From Trametopsis cervina (taxonomy: Eukaryota; Basidiomycota; Agaricomycetes; Polyporales; Irpicaceae): a stretch of 64,000 nucleotides of DNA. The notes under the pieces are model-generated. The model was not told where the DNA came from. It saw only the letters and a list, made by a program, of their open reading frames with translations, and did no database searches. Position numbers and translations under genes: made by a program. Shown here piece after piece: positions 1 to 11,058 of this stretch (within the stretch, counting starts at the first letter, position 1; every line of letters begins with the position of its first letter). The stretch lies in the NCBI GenBank assembly GCA_022385755.1, contig MU278349.1, positions 1,240,001-1,304,000 on the forward strand, read 5' to 3'.

Positions 1-779
1 TCTCCTGCTCTTCGACGCCATCAGACTGTGTTACCTGCCAACAGAGGTGAGTAAGCGTTGTCAGTAGGAGAACACGATATCCTTCTTACCACTCTCAGAA
101 CCGACTTCTTCGACGATTCCTGTAGCTCGCCAGCTATAATCAACTCATCGAGAATCTGAACAACGTTTGAATTCGGTGTACTGTTAGTGAGACATAAAGG
201 ATGAAACACGTACAGCATATGCCTTCTGGAAGTTAAAAATACTGATAGAAGGGTCATCGGGGTTATTCTAAAACGAGGAGAATTCAGGTGCGGCTCACAG
301 ATCGAGTTCACAAACCTATCACGTTATTTTAATTCAGCTGCAGTAGTAAAATGAAGGGCAGAAGACTTACGTTTCCAAAGTACCGATCGAGAACCTCCAC
401 ATATCGGTGGATGATCTCCAGTGTGATCAGCTCGTTGTCCGCTGACCCCACTCCGCACACGAAGAACAGAGATGCGTAACGTCTGTAGACCACCTTTGTG
501 TCTGTTGGACTCAATTCAGACAAATCCTACGTAGACATTGACGGTGTATTGCCACGTACCTTTGTATTCCAGGAAGTTACACATACGCGTGCGGCGTGCT
601 AGAACCAGCTGTGTGACATCCTTGACAATCTTCGCCTTCTGTTTCTGCGGCATTGTTTGGAACCATTTCGCAAGGCGAACCTTCCCTACGTGGTTTCAAG
701 AGAATCTTTATTACTGGTTAAGTATCATAGAAGTAACGACGCTACCTTGTCGGGAGACCAAGAGGATGTAGTTGATCAT
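1..779 (-). CDS. APS1: AP-1 clathrin adaptor sigma subunit (3' end cut)
   Basis: Small subunit of the AP-1 clathrin adaptor, which sorts cargo between trans-Golgi and endosomes. Exons read 779..746, 685..560, 501..371, 315..299, 241..214, 155..90 and 34..1 (continues off the window). All junctions have GT-AG borders and keep frame. The start gives [20 protein letters not shown], the sigma-adaptin N-terminus. Further on come [45 protein letters not shown] and [13 protein letters not shown], all family landmarks. AP-1 is preferred over AP-2, AP-3 or AP-4 because of the [13 protein letters not shown] and ESSKKSVL blocks; this is from memory of the family, not an alignment. The fourth exon is only 17 nt. 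It shares a 299-bp upstream region with the divergent gene at 1079. Confidence 0.93.
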
Positions 780-1078
780 TGTAACTGGCTAAGCAGCTTG
801 CATGCCGCAGTGCTTACCCGTGATTGTCGGGCGCTACTATACTTTAGACTCCGCGACGATCTCAAACGCGTTATGTCACGGTCACCCACCTTCTTATTGG
901 CTGCGGTCGCAAGGGTCTCCACTCAGATTGCGCTAACTCTCACCTAGGATCCAAGTTCTGCAATAACACACCTGTATCCTTCCCAGGCGAGTTGTAACGT
1001 ATCCGTGTCGCATCTACGAGTGTCTCAATTTTGTAGCGAAGAATCTCTAGGCAATACCGTCACAGTATCATATTGACA

Positions 1079-2981
1079 ATGGCGGACCCGGGGTCGAAGG
1101 TGCCGCTACCGGCATTCTTGAAGATGCTCACTAGCAACAACATTTCACCAGCCAAGGCAATGTCAATTACAGGCAAACTGTCAATAATTCTCCGCCTTTC
1201 ACTCGACTTCGCCCTGATGAACTCCGCAGATATAAAACGTGCAATACTCCCGCTGCCTTGGCTGAGTTAACGGACTTCCAACTGCAAGATGCAGGTATCA
1301 GCAGCGCAGAGGAGCGGAAACAGGTTCTGGCCGCTGTGCGCAAGTCAGGATACAAGTCTACATCTCCAGCCAAGCGATCCATTTCTGCAGCAAAACGGCC
1401 TCCCCGGGACGACCCTATCACCAGTCCAGGGACTAGCAAGGGATTATTACCGGAAACGTCAGTAAGTGCATGGAAGACCTCTCATGTTTACATAAATCGA
1501 TAGCACTTGTCCTCATGGTTTTGTTCCCCTTTTGCACAGGTTTCTGCGGAGGCTGTGAGCAGCCCTGGGACCGGAAAGGTCAAGCGAAAGCGCAAGCGAG
1601 ACGATGAGCGCAATGAGTTTCTCCCTGATCGACCGTCCGATGAACTCGAGGAGCAGGCGTATGGAAGCCTGGACTTCAATGAAGTACTCGACGAAGAGGT
1701 GAGTGTGGTGTCCCATTGGAGCACTTGTACCCGCAATTCTTCGGGATTCAAATCTTCCCGGGATGAATGCCAGTCCTGATCCCAGCCGCTGTCAAAACTG
1801 CTGCACGCCCTGAGGCTTGCATGCCACACGCGTCGTATTGGCGAAATTGGACACCTGAAACCTCTTGTACTTCAATATCATACTGATATATGAGCTTCAC
1901 AGGTCTTGCGGTCCAAATATGTAGTCGTAAATCGTGCCCCGATCATGACGGCATGGTCTTGTATAGTGGCAGAGCGGCTTGGGTTCAGCCGACAGGAAGC
2001 TTTGAGCATAGGTGAGCGTAGTGCTCCCCTCACAGGCATGTACAGCCTCCTGGCTATGTTGCGATGCTCGCTCCAATTTGTTCACTTATGACCCACTCTG
2101 TTGCTGTGTGTAACAGCTTCGGTATACACGGAGATGAATGCCATTTCGAAAGGTGTCGCGATCGGTATCTACGCTGAGGACAAGAAGAGCGGCGTAGAAG
2201 CTAGCAAGGGAGGTTCACAGCCGTACGTTGACCTCATGGGTCGAAGGTATGCTCTTCTCCGCGTCCCTTGCAGTGCACGCAATGCTCAAGATGTCGATAT
2301 CCTGCCATGACTGCATTGCCCTTGTATTTCGGGGACTTGAAAACCCAGGGTGTACGTAACGTTTTCAATATGTTACGATGCAATGCTCATCTTCTCTCAA
2401 TCCCCGCGTCCCCTTACGCTCCCTCATTAATTTCTAGACCCCTCTTCCAGACCGCCAAAGAAAGTTGGAGAGCCCTTTCTTCGGGTTCTCCGGTGTCCCC
2501 AGCTTCAGGGTTTTCCTACATCACCCGCTCCTTGCGACAGACCGCCCCCTTCATCGTGGGTGCACTGCAGCTGCTTGCAGACAGCTACACGCACGAAGAA
2601 CTCAACAAGCACGGATTCTCGCTGTACGCCGAGTTCCGCCCTGAGGTCAAGGAGTGGGGTGACCGAGGGGAGGTGAGATGTGAGAAGATTTTGAACTTAA
2701 GGAAAGGCGCCCCTGCAGGCTTGAATCTAGGTCCGAGTGGAACAGCTCAAGATACAAATCGCTCGCAACACCCAGATGGCGCTGCTTCCAATGAGCCGAC
2801 AGAAATCAATCTTCATGAAGATGCAGATAAGATAGAAGAGAGTCCTCGAGGAGAGGAAACACAACCAGATCAGAAGAAGCCTCGGACAATGACCCTGGAA
2901 GAATACGAAGCTACGCTTGACGACGACGATGCATTCGCCGATGTGAATTTGGACTTCCCCAATGTCGGCGATGACACTTAA
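1079..2981 (+). CDS. conserved fungal protein of unknown function
   Basis: I do not recognise a named family. Exons 1079..1179, 1230..1461, 1540..1698, 1903..2011, 2117..2246 and 2438..2981 join in frame to about 424 aa. The N-terminal 75 residues look like a small helical module (PLPAFLKMLTSNNISPAKAM, then ELTDFQLQDAGI). A basic Ser/Lys stretch follows (KVKRKRKRDDERNEFLPDRP). The next part looks strongly constrained (YVVVNRAPIMTAWSCIVAER, LGFSRQEALSIASVYTEMNA). Near the C-terminus an aromatic-rich segment contains YITRSLRQTAPFIVGALQLL. The last 80 residues are acidic and low complexity. The quality of the central blocks and clean splicing argue for a real gene. The basic patch suggests a nuclear protein, which is inference. 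Confidence 0.82.
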
Positions 2982-3208
2982 GGGCCTCATAGCCAAGATC
3001 ATCAGAGAGAAAGTGGATATAATGCGAATAATTATCTAGGGTAACATTGGATGGATGTCTACATAATAGTTCCCAAGATGATGCGAACGGCCAAGACAAG
3101 GAGTAGCAGTGAACCTGCGATACATCGTACCCGAACCAGTCTGCTTCGCATTCACCACCACGCGTATGTCTGCCGAGAGCGGCCCGAGTGAGATAATACA
3201 TTGCCAAC

Positions 3209-4858
3209 TTAGGCACCGAGCTTTTTGACAATGGCGGCAGTGAACTCGGAGGTTGTGGCAGAGCCTATATCATTATTTCCATGAAGTTAGCAACCGTACA
3301 ATGAAGCAGACGCGAATATACATACCACCCATGTCAGCCGTGCGAACCTCGCCGCCGTTGATGACGTCAAAGGTCGCGCTGGCGATGTTGTTCGCGAGGT
3401 TGTCCAAGCTAAGCGCACTGGTGTTAACAATCGATAGAGGTCGGCACATATGATGCCGCTCACCCAAGATGTCTCAGCATCATCGTCGCTGATAATATCA
3501 TGGCAGCCGGGTTAGCACGGTTGGTGCCCATGAGGTCGTTAGCGACGTGACGGCAGCCGGGTTCGAAAAGCGCGTATTCCTAAGAAACAACATGACTTAA
3601 TGAGAGCTGGACGCTGAATCGAGGACTTTACTTACGCGACCAACGTTGCAGCCGGGCACAATACCAGGGCCACCGACGAGAGCAGCACCAATGTTGGAGA
3701 CGATAGCACCGTACAAGTTCGGCATGACCATGACATCAAATTGGCCTGGGCGAGCGACGAGCTGCATGGATCTGAGAAATAGTCATGTCGTATCAATGGA
3801 CAGTCAAGGATCGATCAATTACCACTCACGTGTTGTCGACAATCATGTCGTTGTACTCAATTCCAGTGCCCTTGTACTCTTCTGCTACTCTGCGGAAGGT
3901 ATTGAGGAAGAGACCATCACCGAGTTTCATGATGTTGGCTTTGTGGACGCAAGTGACTTTCTATAGTTGCCGATATTTAACGTCGTCAGGTATTCGAGAA
4001 CTTGAAGTAGGACTCACCTTGCGGTTGTTCTTCAGCGCAAAATCGAAAGCGAAGCGGACAATTCGCTCCGCCTTGGCCCGCGTGGAGACCTTCAAGCTCT
4101 CTACGACACCCGGGAAACTCTGGTGCTCGAGACCGGAGTACTCGCCCTCAGTGTTCTCACGGATGATGGCAAAGTCGACATTGTTGTGGCGGGTAGGGAA
4201 TCCAGGGAGGGACTTGCAAAGGACGACTGAGGCGTAGATGTCAAGTTGCTGGCGCATGGCAACATTCCATGAAACGTGACCGGACTGGGAGATCGGTGTG
4301 AAGAGGATACCTAAGCAAAACACAATTAATGGAGAGGTTCGGCAACGCATGATGCTGTGCGTACCCTTCAGACCAACCCTGTTTCGCCTCAAACTCTCCA
4401 GAGCCTGCTTGAAGAGATCCTCGCCTTCGGACGACATGCCCGATACGTTGTACTGCTCCCACTCAATGGGGGCGTTCACGTACTCAAAAATCTCCTTAAC
4501 GGATTGTGTAATCTCGTTTCCAATACCGTCTCCTGGAATGAGGGTCACCTGCGAGACAGACGCGTCTTAGTAGGTATGGTAGAGTTTGTTTCAGGAATCG
4601 CGTACAGTATACACTCCACCATACTTCTTCGTAGGGAGCTAAGACGGGTAATAATGAGTGACATGTATACGAAGTAAACAATATCAGCGCATACCGTCGC
4701 AGATGCGACCTTCGGGAATCCTGCTGAGAGGGTGGTAGCAGTTCTCTGCAATGCATTCAAATTCGTATCAAATTCACTCTGTACACGTGTATAACGTCGA
4801 AGAGGCTTACGGAATGCAGAGCAGGGCGCACTGCCGACGCGAGAGCGTTGCGAATCAT
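3209..4858 (-). CDS. IDH1: NAD-dependent isocitrate dehydrogenase subunit 1, mitochondrial
   Basis: Regulatory-type subunit of the TCA-cycle enzyme that oxidises isocitrate to 2-oxoglutarate with NAD+. Ten exons: 4858..4811, 4745..4695, 4638..4606, 4548..4365, 4310..4018, 3960..3830, 3771..3636, 3579..3464, 3417..3326 and 3264..3209, about 379 aa. The start [16 protein letters not shown] is a typical basic, Ser/Ala-rich presequence. Family motifs follow: [48 protein letters not shown] and [23 protein letters not shown]1 rather than IDH2 is chosen from the [16 protein letters not shown] form of the last motif. IDH2 lies about 48 kb away in this window. Divergent from the hydrolase gene at 5206. 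Confidence 0.95.
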
Positions 4859-5205
4859 ATTGTACTGGACGTGGTAGATGAGGAGGACGGTAAGTGTCAC
4901 GGACTGGCCGGATGTTGGCTCAAAAAATGAGATGGGAAGGGGAAATACGGAAGGACCGGTGCGTCATATGCAATGTGTACCTGCCATCAATTCTTCACGT
5001 GATTATCGCATGAGATGGGCGTTTACCTCTGTCTCTTACGAGTTCGCCTCCAGAATTTCTGAGGCTCGGGACTTTCACCTAGCCTTGTGCCGGACGTGAA
5101 AGTATCTGTCTTTTCCTCAAGGTTATCTAAGAGCTCGGGAGTCCTCCCCCGCTCGTCCTCTCTTTTTCGATCTCATATAGACGGCTTCGACGGCATTGTT
5201 AGACG
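4859..5205. promoter_or_regulatory. divergent intergenic region between IDH1 and the hydrolase gene
   Basis: A 347-bp region between two start codons on opposite strands, so it must carry both promoters. I see no canonical TATA box and no open reading frame with family similarity. Confidence 0.5.
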
Positions 5206-7182
5206 ATGGACCCCAGTGCGGAAACGGACCCGGTCGCTGAAGTGGACAAGAAACAGGCGGTCGAGGATGTCTCTGAGCTTTTTCAACCGCGACCACCGCG
5301 CTCGTGGGACTACTGGCTTGTTCTGCTGGTCGCGGTCGTACCAATATGGTCCGTGATGCCCGTTTCATGGGGATACGTGTTATATATTCTTTGGTTCGGT
5401 CAAGTCTGGACGTTGGGCTGGAAGGGACGCGTTGGCTTGGTGATCTCCCTCGCAGAAGTATGTATCCTTTGTTGCTTGCATATCCTACGCATACACTGAT
5501 TCATCGCTACTCAAAGGTATGCTTCAGCGTTTACCACTACCAGCTGGCGCGGTATGTCGGGGGACCCTGCGTTCTGGGACCAGGTAACCTCACAGAACTG
5601 CAAGCCGGGTTCAAGCGCATACTTCAGTCCGGAATGGCAGGCCTGCCAGAGCACGGGTGTGACGAAGAGGACGTTGGTCGCCCGGGCAGCCCAGAGGAAG
5701 AGATCATCACGTTGCACCCTTCCGATCCCCGAGCTATCGACTTTAGGAACTATCTACGAACGTGGTTCAGTAGGTCAACGTGGTCAAGCATCCGCAAACA
5801 CGAGATGTACCAATGGATACACTGGGCGATTTTTAACGCGCCGTTTGAAAGCCGCGAACAGCTTTCGGAAGCGAGGAGGGTGCTACTGGACGAAGTAATG
5901 GAATCCATTGAGAAGCGCGCGGGCTCCAAAATACCCGAAGGCTCTAATCCTGAAGCGCGACCGCTGAGGCTCACACTGGACCCCGTAACCGTTGTGCCAA
6001 GGCCCTTCGTCTGGTACCTTGGTGTCGCATTGAGCAATAGCTACCATCGGCGCCACTTCGAGGCACGTTGGGGCTGTAAGTTTGGAACACATGACGGTCT
6101 AGAGTCAGTATCATACATCCACACTATCTCTCGACTCAAGATTTATGCTTACCCCAACCACAGCTATCTCTTGAGAATCCCTCGCAACGCTAAGCGCGAC
6201 GCTGCCCCAGTGGTCTTCCTGCACGGCTTGGGGCTTGGACTCACTCAATACAAAATCTTCATTTCTCATCTGCTGAAGGCCATCCCGGACCGACCGGTTC
6301 TCGTCCCACTCCAGCCCCACGTGAGCCAGGAGATTTTCCATCCAAGGTTCCTGAGGCCAATGGGCAGGCATGAAAGCGCGAAGGCGTTAGCAGGCCTGCT
6401 GCTGGATTTAGGCTGGGTGAATCAGCCGACTGATGAATCCGAGCCGGAAGACGCTTCTCGCGTCGAAAAACCAGGAGTTGCCGTAGTCAGCCACTCGAAG
6501 TGAGTCTCGCTGATATTTCCTGATTGTCACAAACATCTGACTGGTCAATCAGTGGGTCTTTCCTACACGCGTGGTTATTGAAAGAGCATCCTCGTATGGT
6601 CGCTCGCTCGTGTTTCGTAGACCCTGTCACGTTCTGCTCCTGGGAAGGAGGTTCGCATGTTTCCATGCTTTCTATGCGAATAGCAGCTAACGAGCGAACG
6701 TTCGACATTAGATCTGTGTTACAATTTCATTTACCGCCCAGCCACCTCGGTGAGTTCGTGTGTCCGAGACTTCCATCGCTTGTTATCTGACATCTTTCCA
6801 GGGCTTGGAACTCGTGATGAAATACTTCGTCGGCACTGAACTTGGTGTCGCGAACTTCCTCCAACGACATTTCGACTGGAACGCCAATGCGTTGTGGTAC
6901 GAGCAGATACCAAACGCGAGAGATCCTCACAAGGCTAGGTTCTTCCTCGGAGGTCAAGATGCCATCGTAGACGCAGAGGTATGTGACACACCCGCCCATT
7001 CCAATCAAGTGTGCTAACGTCAGTTCATATAGCGGGTGAAACGATATTTGACTTCGCATGGCATCCGAGAGGGACTATGGTTCGACCCCGATGGGCACCA
7101 CGGTCAAGCCCTGCTTACCGGCGGGAAAGGACACACCGAGATCCTGCGTTGGCTAGCCGAAAAAGAAACTCAGGCGCAATGA
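5206..7182 (+). CDS. membrane-anchored alpha/beta hydrolase
   Basis: Predicted serine hydrolase of the alpha/beta fold; substrate unknown. Exons 5206..5457, 5517..6103, 6164..6499, 6553..6650, 6712..6749, 6802..6978 and 7033..7182 give about 545 aa. Two hydrophobic segments at residues about 38-75 (WLVLLVAVVPIWSVMPVSWG and following) look like an N-terminal membrane anchor. The core has APVVFLHGLGLG (oxyanion strand), VVSHSNGSF with the nucleophile serine in S-x-S-x-G form, GGQDAIVDAE with the likely acid and GHHGQ with the likely histidine. The second intron (6104..6163, 60 nt) lies inside an open frame and lacks stops. I call it an intron because it has GTCAGT and CACAG borders and its removal gives HDGLDYLLRIP. 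It sits between IDH1 and HIS4, which suggests no function. Confidence 0.88.
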
Positions 7183-7504
7183 TCCGCAAGATAAAGTACT
7201 GAAGACTAACATAACGAATAGATTGGATTTCCTTGGGTCTGTGCAGGTTTGGAATTTACACTGTAGAAGAATCATGCATTAGTGGCTGTCGACGCTCTGC
7301 CAAGTACCATACCCACGCAACATGTAATGCTGCTGTCTCATATATCCTCGCAAGTGCTATAGTGGTCATGTATATACCGATGCAACAATAATTCTCGGTT
7401 TGCTTGTTGATTGCTTTCTACTGTTATACTATAGTACATTTCTTTGCATGCGAACTGGTAAGCACCCCATACATCGCAATATATTTTGAAACCGCCTATA
7501 CGCT
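7183..7504. other. convergent 3' region of the hydrolase gene and HIS4
   Basis: 322 bp between two converging stop codons. AT-rich runs could serve as polyadenylation signals for both genes. No coding signal was found. Confidence 0.5.
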
Positions 7505-10161
7505 TCATGTGAGCGTGCGCAAGCGAATGCGCACGGCGTTCGCATGGGCACCCAGACCTTCGCAGTCGGCCAACGTCGCAACCACAGGACCGAGGTTCTT
7601 CAGACCGTCAGCAGTGACTTCTTGAGAGGTGATGTGCTTTTGGAACGATTGAGTATTGACACCGCTGAACTGTCTTGCGTAGCCATTCGTCGGTAAAGTG
7701 TGGTTCGTGCCAGAAGCGTAATCGCCACAGCTAATCATAGGACCAGATGAGTAAAGCCGAAGACATGTGCATGAAATCAGGGCTACCTTTCAGGAGAGTA
7801 TGGTCCAACGAAAACGCTACCCGCATTCTGTACCTGTGCGACGACGCCCGGCGCGTCCTTCAAGTGCAGGATCAAGTGCTCGGGGGCGTAGTCGTTCGAG
7901 AACGCCACACCTTCTTCAACAGACGAGGTCTTCACAATAATACTCTTCGCGACGGACTCCCGCATGATATCAACGCGAGGCAGGGCACGAGCCTGGCTGT
8001 CGACCTCCGCCTCAATCTGCGCGATAGTGCTATCCGGAAGTCCGACTGTAACGAGGACCACTTGCGAGTCTACGCCGTGCTCTGCCTGCGAGAGGAGATC
8101 GGCAGCAACGAATGCAGGATCGCATGTCTCGTCTGCAATGACCTAAAGCATCCCGTTATGAGATCGTCGTCGCTAGGTACTGAGGTAAAATGAAGCACTC
8201 ACAAGAACCTCAGAAGGTCCTGCCGGCATATCGATCGCGACCAGCGCATTTGTGTCATTCTGCACAAGCATCTTCGCCGCAGTGACCCACTGATTACCCG
8301 GCCCGAATATCTTGTCCACCTTCGGGACCGTCTCCGTACCATACGCAAGGGCAGCGACAGCCTGCGCACCACCAGCCCTCAAGATAGCACTGGCACCAAC
8401 CAGTCTGGCGACGTACATGACCTCAGGACTGATGCTTCCGTCGGGACGGGGAGGGGTAGCGAGCACCACTTCCTTGCATCCTGCAACCTGAGCGGGTACA
8501 CCGAGCATAAGGGCAGTAGAGGGAAGGATAGCCGTACCACCCGGGACGTACAAGCCTACTCGCGCGATGGGTCTTGCGAATCGTGAGCAGACAACACCAG
8601 GCATCGTCTCCACCTTGAGCGTCGTGTTCTCTGCCTGTGCGGCGTGGAACGTTCTGACGTTGGCGTAAGCGACGTCTATCGCTGCGCGAACGGCGGGATC
8701 GAGTTCGTCAGAAGAAGGCTCAGGGAACGGTGCATGCAAGATAGCGGTGTCCTTGAGCACAGTGCAGCGGTCAAACTTTGCCACGAGCTCCAGAAGGGCT
8801 TTGTCCCCGGCCGTGCGCACCGCGTCGACTATCGGCTTTACTTTTGTGATCATAGCATCGGAGTTCAGAACAGGTCGTTGAAGAAGAGCAGCTCTTTCCG
8901 ACGGAGCAACATCTGCCAAAGTGTACGTGCGCATGCGTATAGGTGCATTGGGGTCCAGAGAAGGCGCAGCGGGAGGCGCAGGAGCGGTAGACGACGACGC
9001 CTCGGCGTTGATCCACTGCGGCTTCGCATTACCTGGTCTGCGACTGACCTTCTTGGCCTTCCTGTCCAACGAGCGTTCGATATCCGCGATAGTGACACCA
9101 GAAGCGGTGCACTTCGTGAGCGCAAAGTAGATCAGGTCCGCCGCTTCGAACGCGACCTCTTCCTTCGTCTCGGCCCTGCACAGCTCATCTGCTTCCTCCA
9201 TGATCTTCGCGCGCAGGAGCGCAGAGTCATTGAACAGCCGCTTCGTGTAAGATCCCTCCGGGGCAGAATCCAGCCGGGCCTGCAGGGTGCGCTGCAGCAG
9301 CGCGAGCCCGCGCGGCTCTCCAAAGCAGGATGGCCTGTTGAGGTGACAGAACCCTGCGCCGTGCTGAACGACGTCGAATTCCAGAGCATCGGTGTCGCAG
9401 TCGACGCGGATGGTAACGATATCTTGTATAGCACCCGACGTCTCGCCCTTGCGCCAGAGCCCGTGCTTGCGCGACTGGTACACGCCCTTGCCGGTGAGGA
9501 TGCTCTCCTTCACGGACGCAGCAGAGGAGTAGACCAGGCCGAGGGAGCGGTTCTCCTCGGTCACGACGGTGGGGAACAGCCCATCGGGCCTGTCAGAGGA
9601 CAACGGCGCGAGGAACGCATCCGCGACGTTCAACTTTGTGCCGGACGTCTGTTCGAGTGTGAGTAGAGAGGTGGGTATGATCGGCACGGTTCCCGCCCTT
9701 CTCAGTTCGCGGATCGTAGCAATCGACGGCGGGGCAGACGCGTCCGTGAACCACACGTGCACTGACGCACCGGCGAAGAACCGCGTCACGGACGTGACGA
9801 ACTCTGTGTCCACCGCCGGAGTCTTGAGTACGACACCAGACACGCCTGTGCGAATCTTGTCCGAGACAGCACTGACGTTCCCTACGTCCAGCAGGAGGAG
9901 GATGCGCTCGGGAGGGAAGAGGCCGACGACCTCCTTCGCCCACACGAGCGGGATGACGACCTTCTCCGCGCCCTGGTCGAGGAGGTTGACGAGATCGTCG
10001 AGGTTGAGCGGCGAGTCGTCCTCGAGCAGCGCATAGTGCGCGAGGTCGCGGTCGAGGGTGGTCTTGGAGGCGGTGGGGATGATGATGGGTCCGAGCAGCT
10101 GCACGCTAGCGACGAGTGCCTCGTCGACGTTGCCGTCGAGGAGCGGTATGAATACGGACAT
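7505..10161 (-). CDS. HIS4: trifunctional histidine biosynthesis protein HIS4
   Basis: Fused phosphoribosyl-AMP cyclohydrolase, phosphoribosyl-ATP pyrophosphatase and histidinol dehydrogenase, catalysing steps 2, 3, 9 and 10 of histidine synthesis. Exons 10161..8203, 8142..7787 and 7730..7505 give 846 aa, close to the yeast protein. Rough order: an N-terminal region to about 190, then cyclohydrolase ([50 protein letters not shown]), pyrophosphatase ([32 protein letters not shown]) and, from about 415, histidinol dehydrogenase. The last contains [66 protein letters not shown] and [18 protein letters not shown] perfect TGACTCA lies 85 bp upstream of the start. The long antisense open frames over this gene are shadows. 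Confidence 0.98.
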
Positions 10162-10245
10162 GGCGAGTGGAAGGAGAGAATTCCAGAGTCATAATTGTCG
10201 AGTGCGAAAACTTGTATCTAATCGGTGCGACCATTTGCATCGAGA

Positions 10246-10252
10246 TGACTCA
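10246..10252. promoter_or_regulatory. TGACTCA, candidate Gcn4/Cpc1 general amino-acid control site
   Basis: A perfect palindromic TGACTCA lies 85 bp upstream of the HIS4 start codon. Seen: the exact heptamer. Known: bZIP factors of the Gcn4/Cpc1 type bind this sequence upstream of amino-acid biosynthesis genes, HIS4 included, in yeasts and filamentous fungi. Inference: HIS4 here is under general amino-acid control. Confidence 0.7.
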
Positions 10253-10390
10253 AATCGAGCGCCATGGAACTTCGATCAAGGCGTCTAACCAGTATATGAG
10301 CAGCCAGAGTGGAGGAGCAAACTATGAGCAGAGTTTCTCAAGTTTTATTGATACTAGCGAGAATCTGAATCTAGGTGAAACAGGATAGGG

Positions 10391-10413
10391 CCAGCGTGGA
10401 CTAAACACGCTGG
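10391..10413. repeat. short perfect inverted repeat (8-bp stem, 7-nt loop)
   Basis: CCAGCGTG and CACGCTGG flank a 7-nt loop. It lies about 230 bp upstream of HIS4 and about 650 bp downstream of the stop of the 11059-13927 gene. It could be a transcript-end hairpin or chance. Confidence 0.45.
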
Positions 10414-11058
10414 ACATATGTACGATACGGGGAGTCACAGTTACTGTACTACAACGCAAGACCTGCATGACGGCTGCTTTGGGTTACGGGAAGTCTCTGG
10501 GTGTGGGGAGGGGGATAACGTGTCGGGGTCGTGAAAAGGGAGCTATTAAGGGCGCCATGCAGGAGATGCAACTAGGAGGAGAAGAACCGTACAAAAAGAG
10601 GGGCAGTGTTTAAACGAGCGCAGGGAGGTATGTAAATACGTGTGACAGACAGTCCATCTGAGTTGACCAGGCCGGTGATTGTGGTGTGGAGGGGAGGAGC
10701 ATTTCGTGGTATGTGTGAGATAGAAAAGCATGCAACATAGCGAGGGAGGATGGAAAAGGCGGGGCGACGGGGAAGAAAAAGAAACAAAAGAAGAAGAGAG
10801 ACTATGCTGAAGATGTGTATGTTCCGTACATATGCTAGGCAGAAAAAATTGGAATCCGTGGGATTTACGAATATGACTGACAGACACGAGCCCGGGTGAG
10901 GAAGGGTGTGAGGAAGAATGAACGGTGAAAGAAAATATGGAACCCAAACACAATGAGAAAATACTGGTCCATGAGCGCATAGAGTGCAATACAACCTATA
11001 CGGAATCATGCTGCCACAAAAAGCACTAAAATGCGAAAAAGAAATATGAGACAGAGTC

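Larger units (their letters stand above)
10162..11058. other. HIS4 promoter plus 3' region of the coiled-coil protein gene
   Basis: 897 bp between two genes transcribed leftward. It holds the TGACTCA box, a short perfect stem-loop at 10391-10413 and purine-rich stretches from about 10740 to 10960. The open frames here are low-complexity and have no family similarity. Confidence 0.5.

Noticed and set aside
661..745. Apparent frameshift at the start of AP-1 sigma
   Set aside because: Disappears once the short first exon (746-779) and the acceptor at 686-687 are used; the protein is continuous.
8644..9666. 340-codon open frame antisense to HIS4
   Set aside because: Shadow of the HIS4 coding frame; composition follows the opposite strand and no domain is recognisable.
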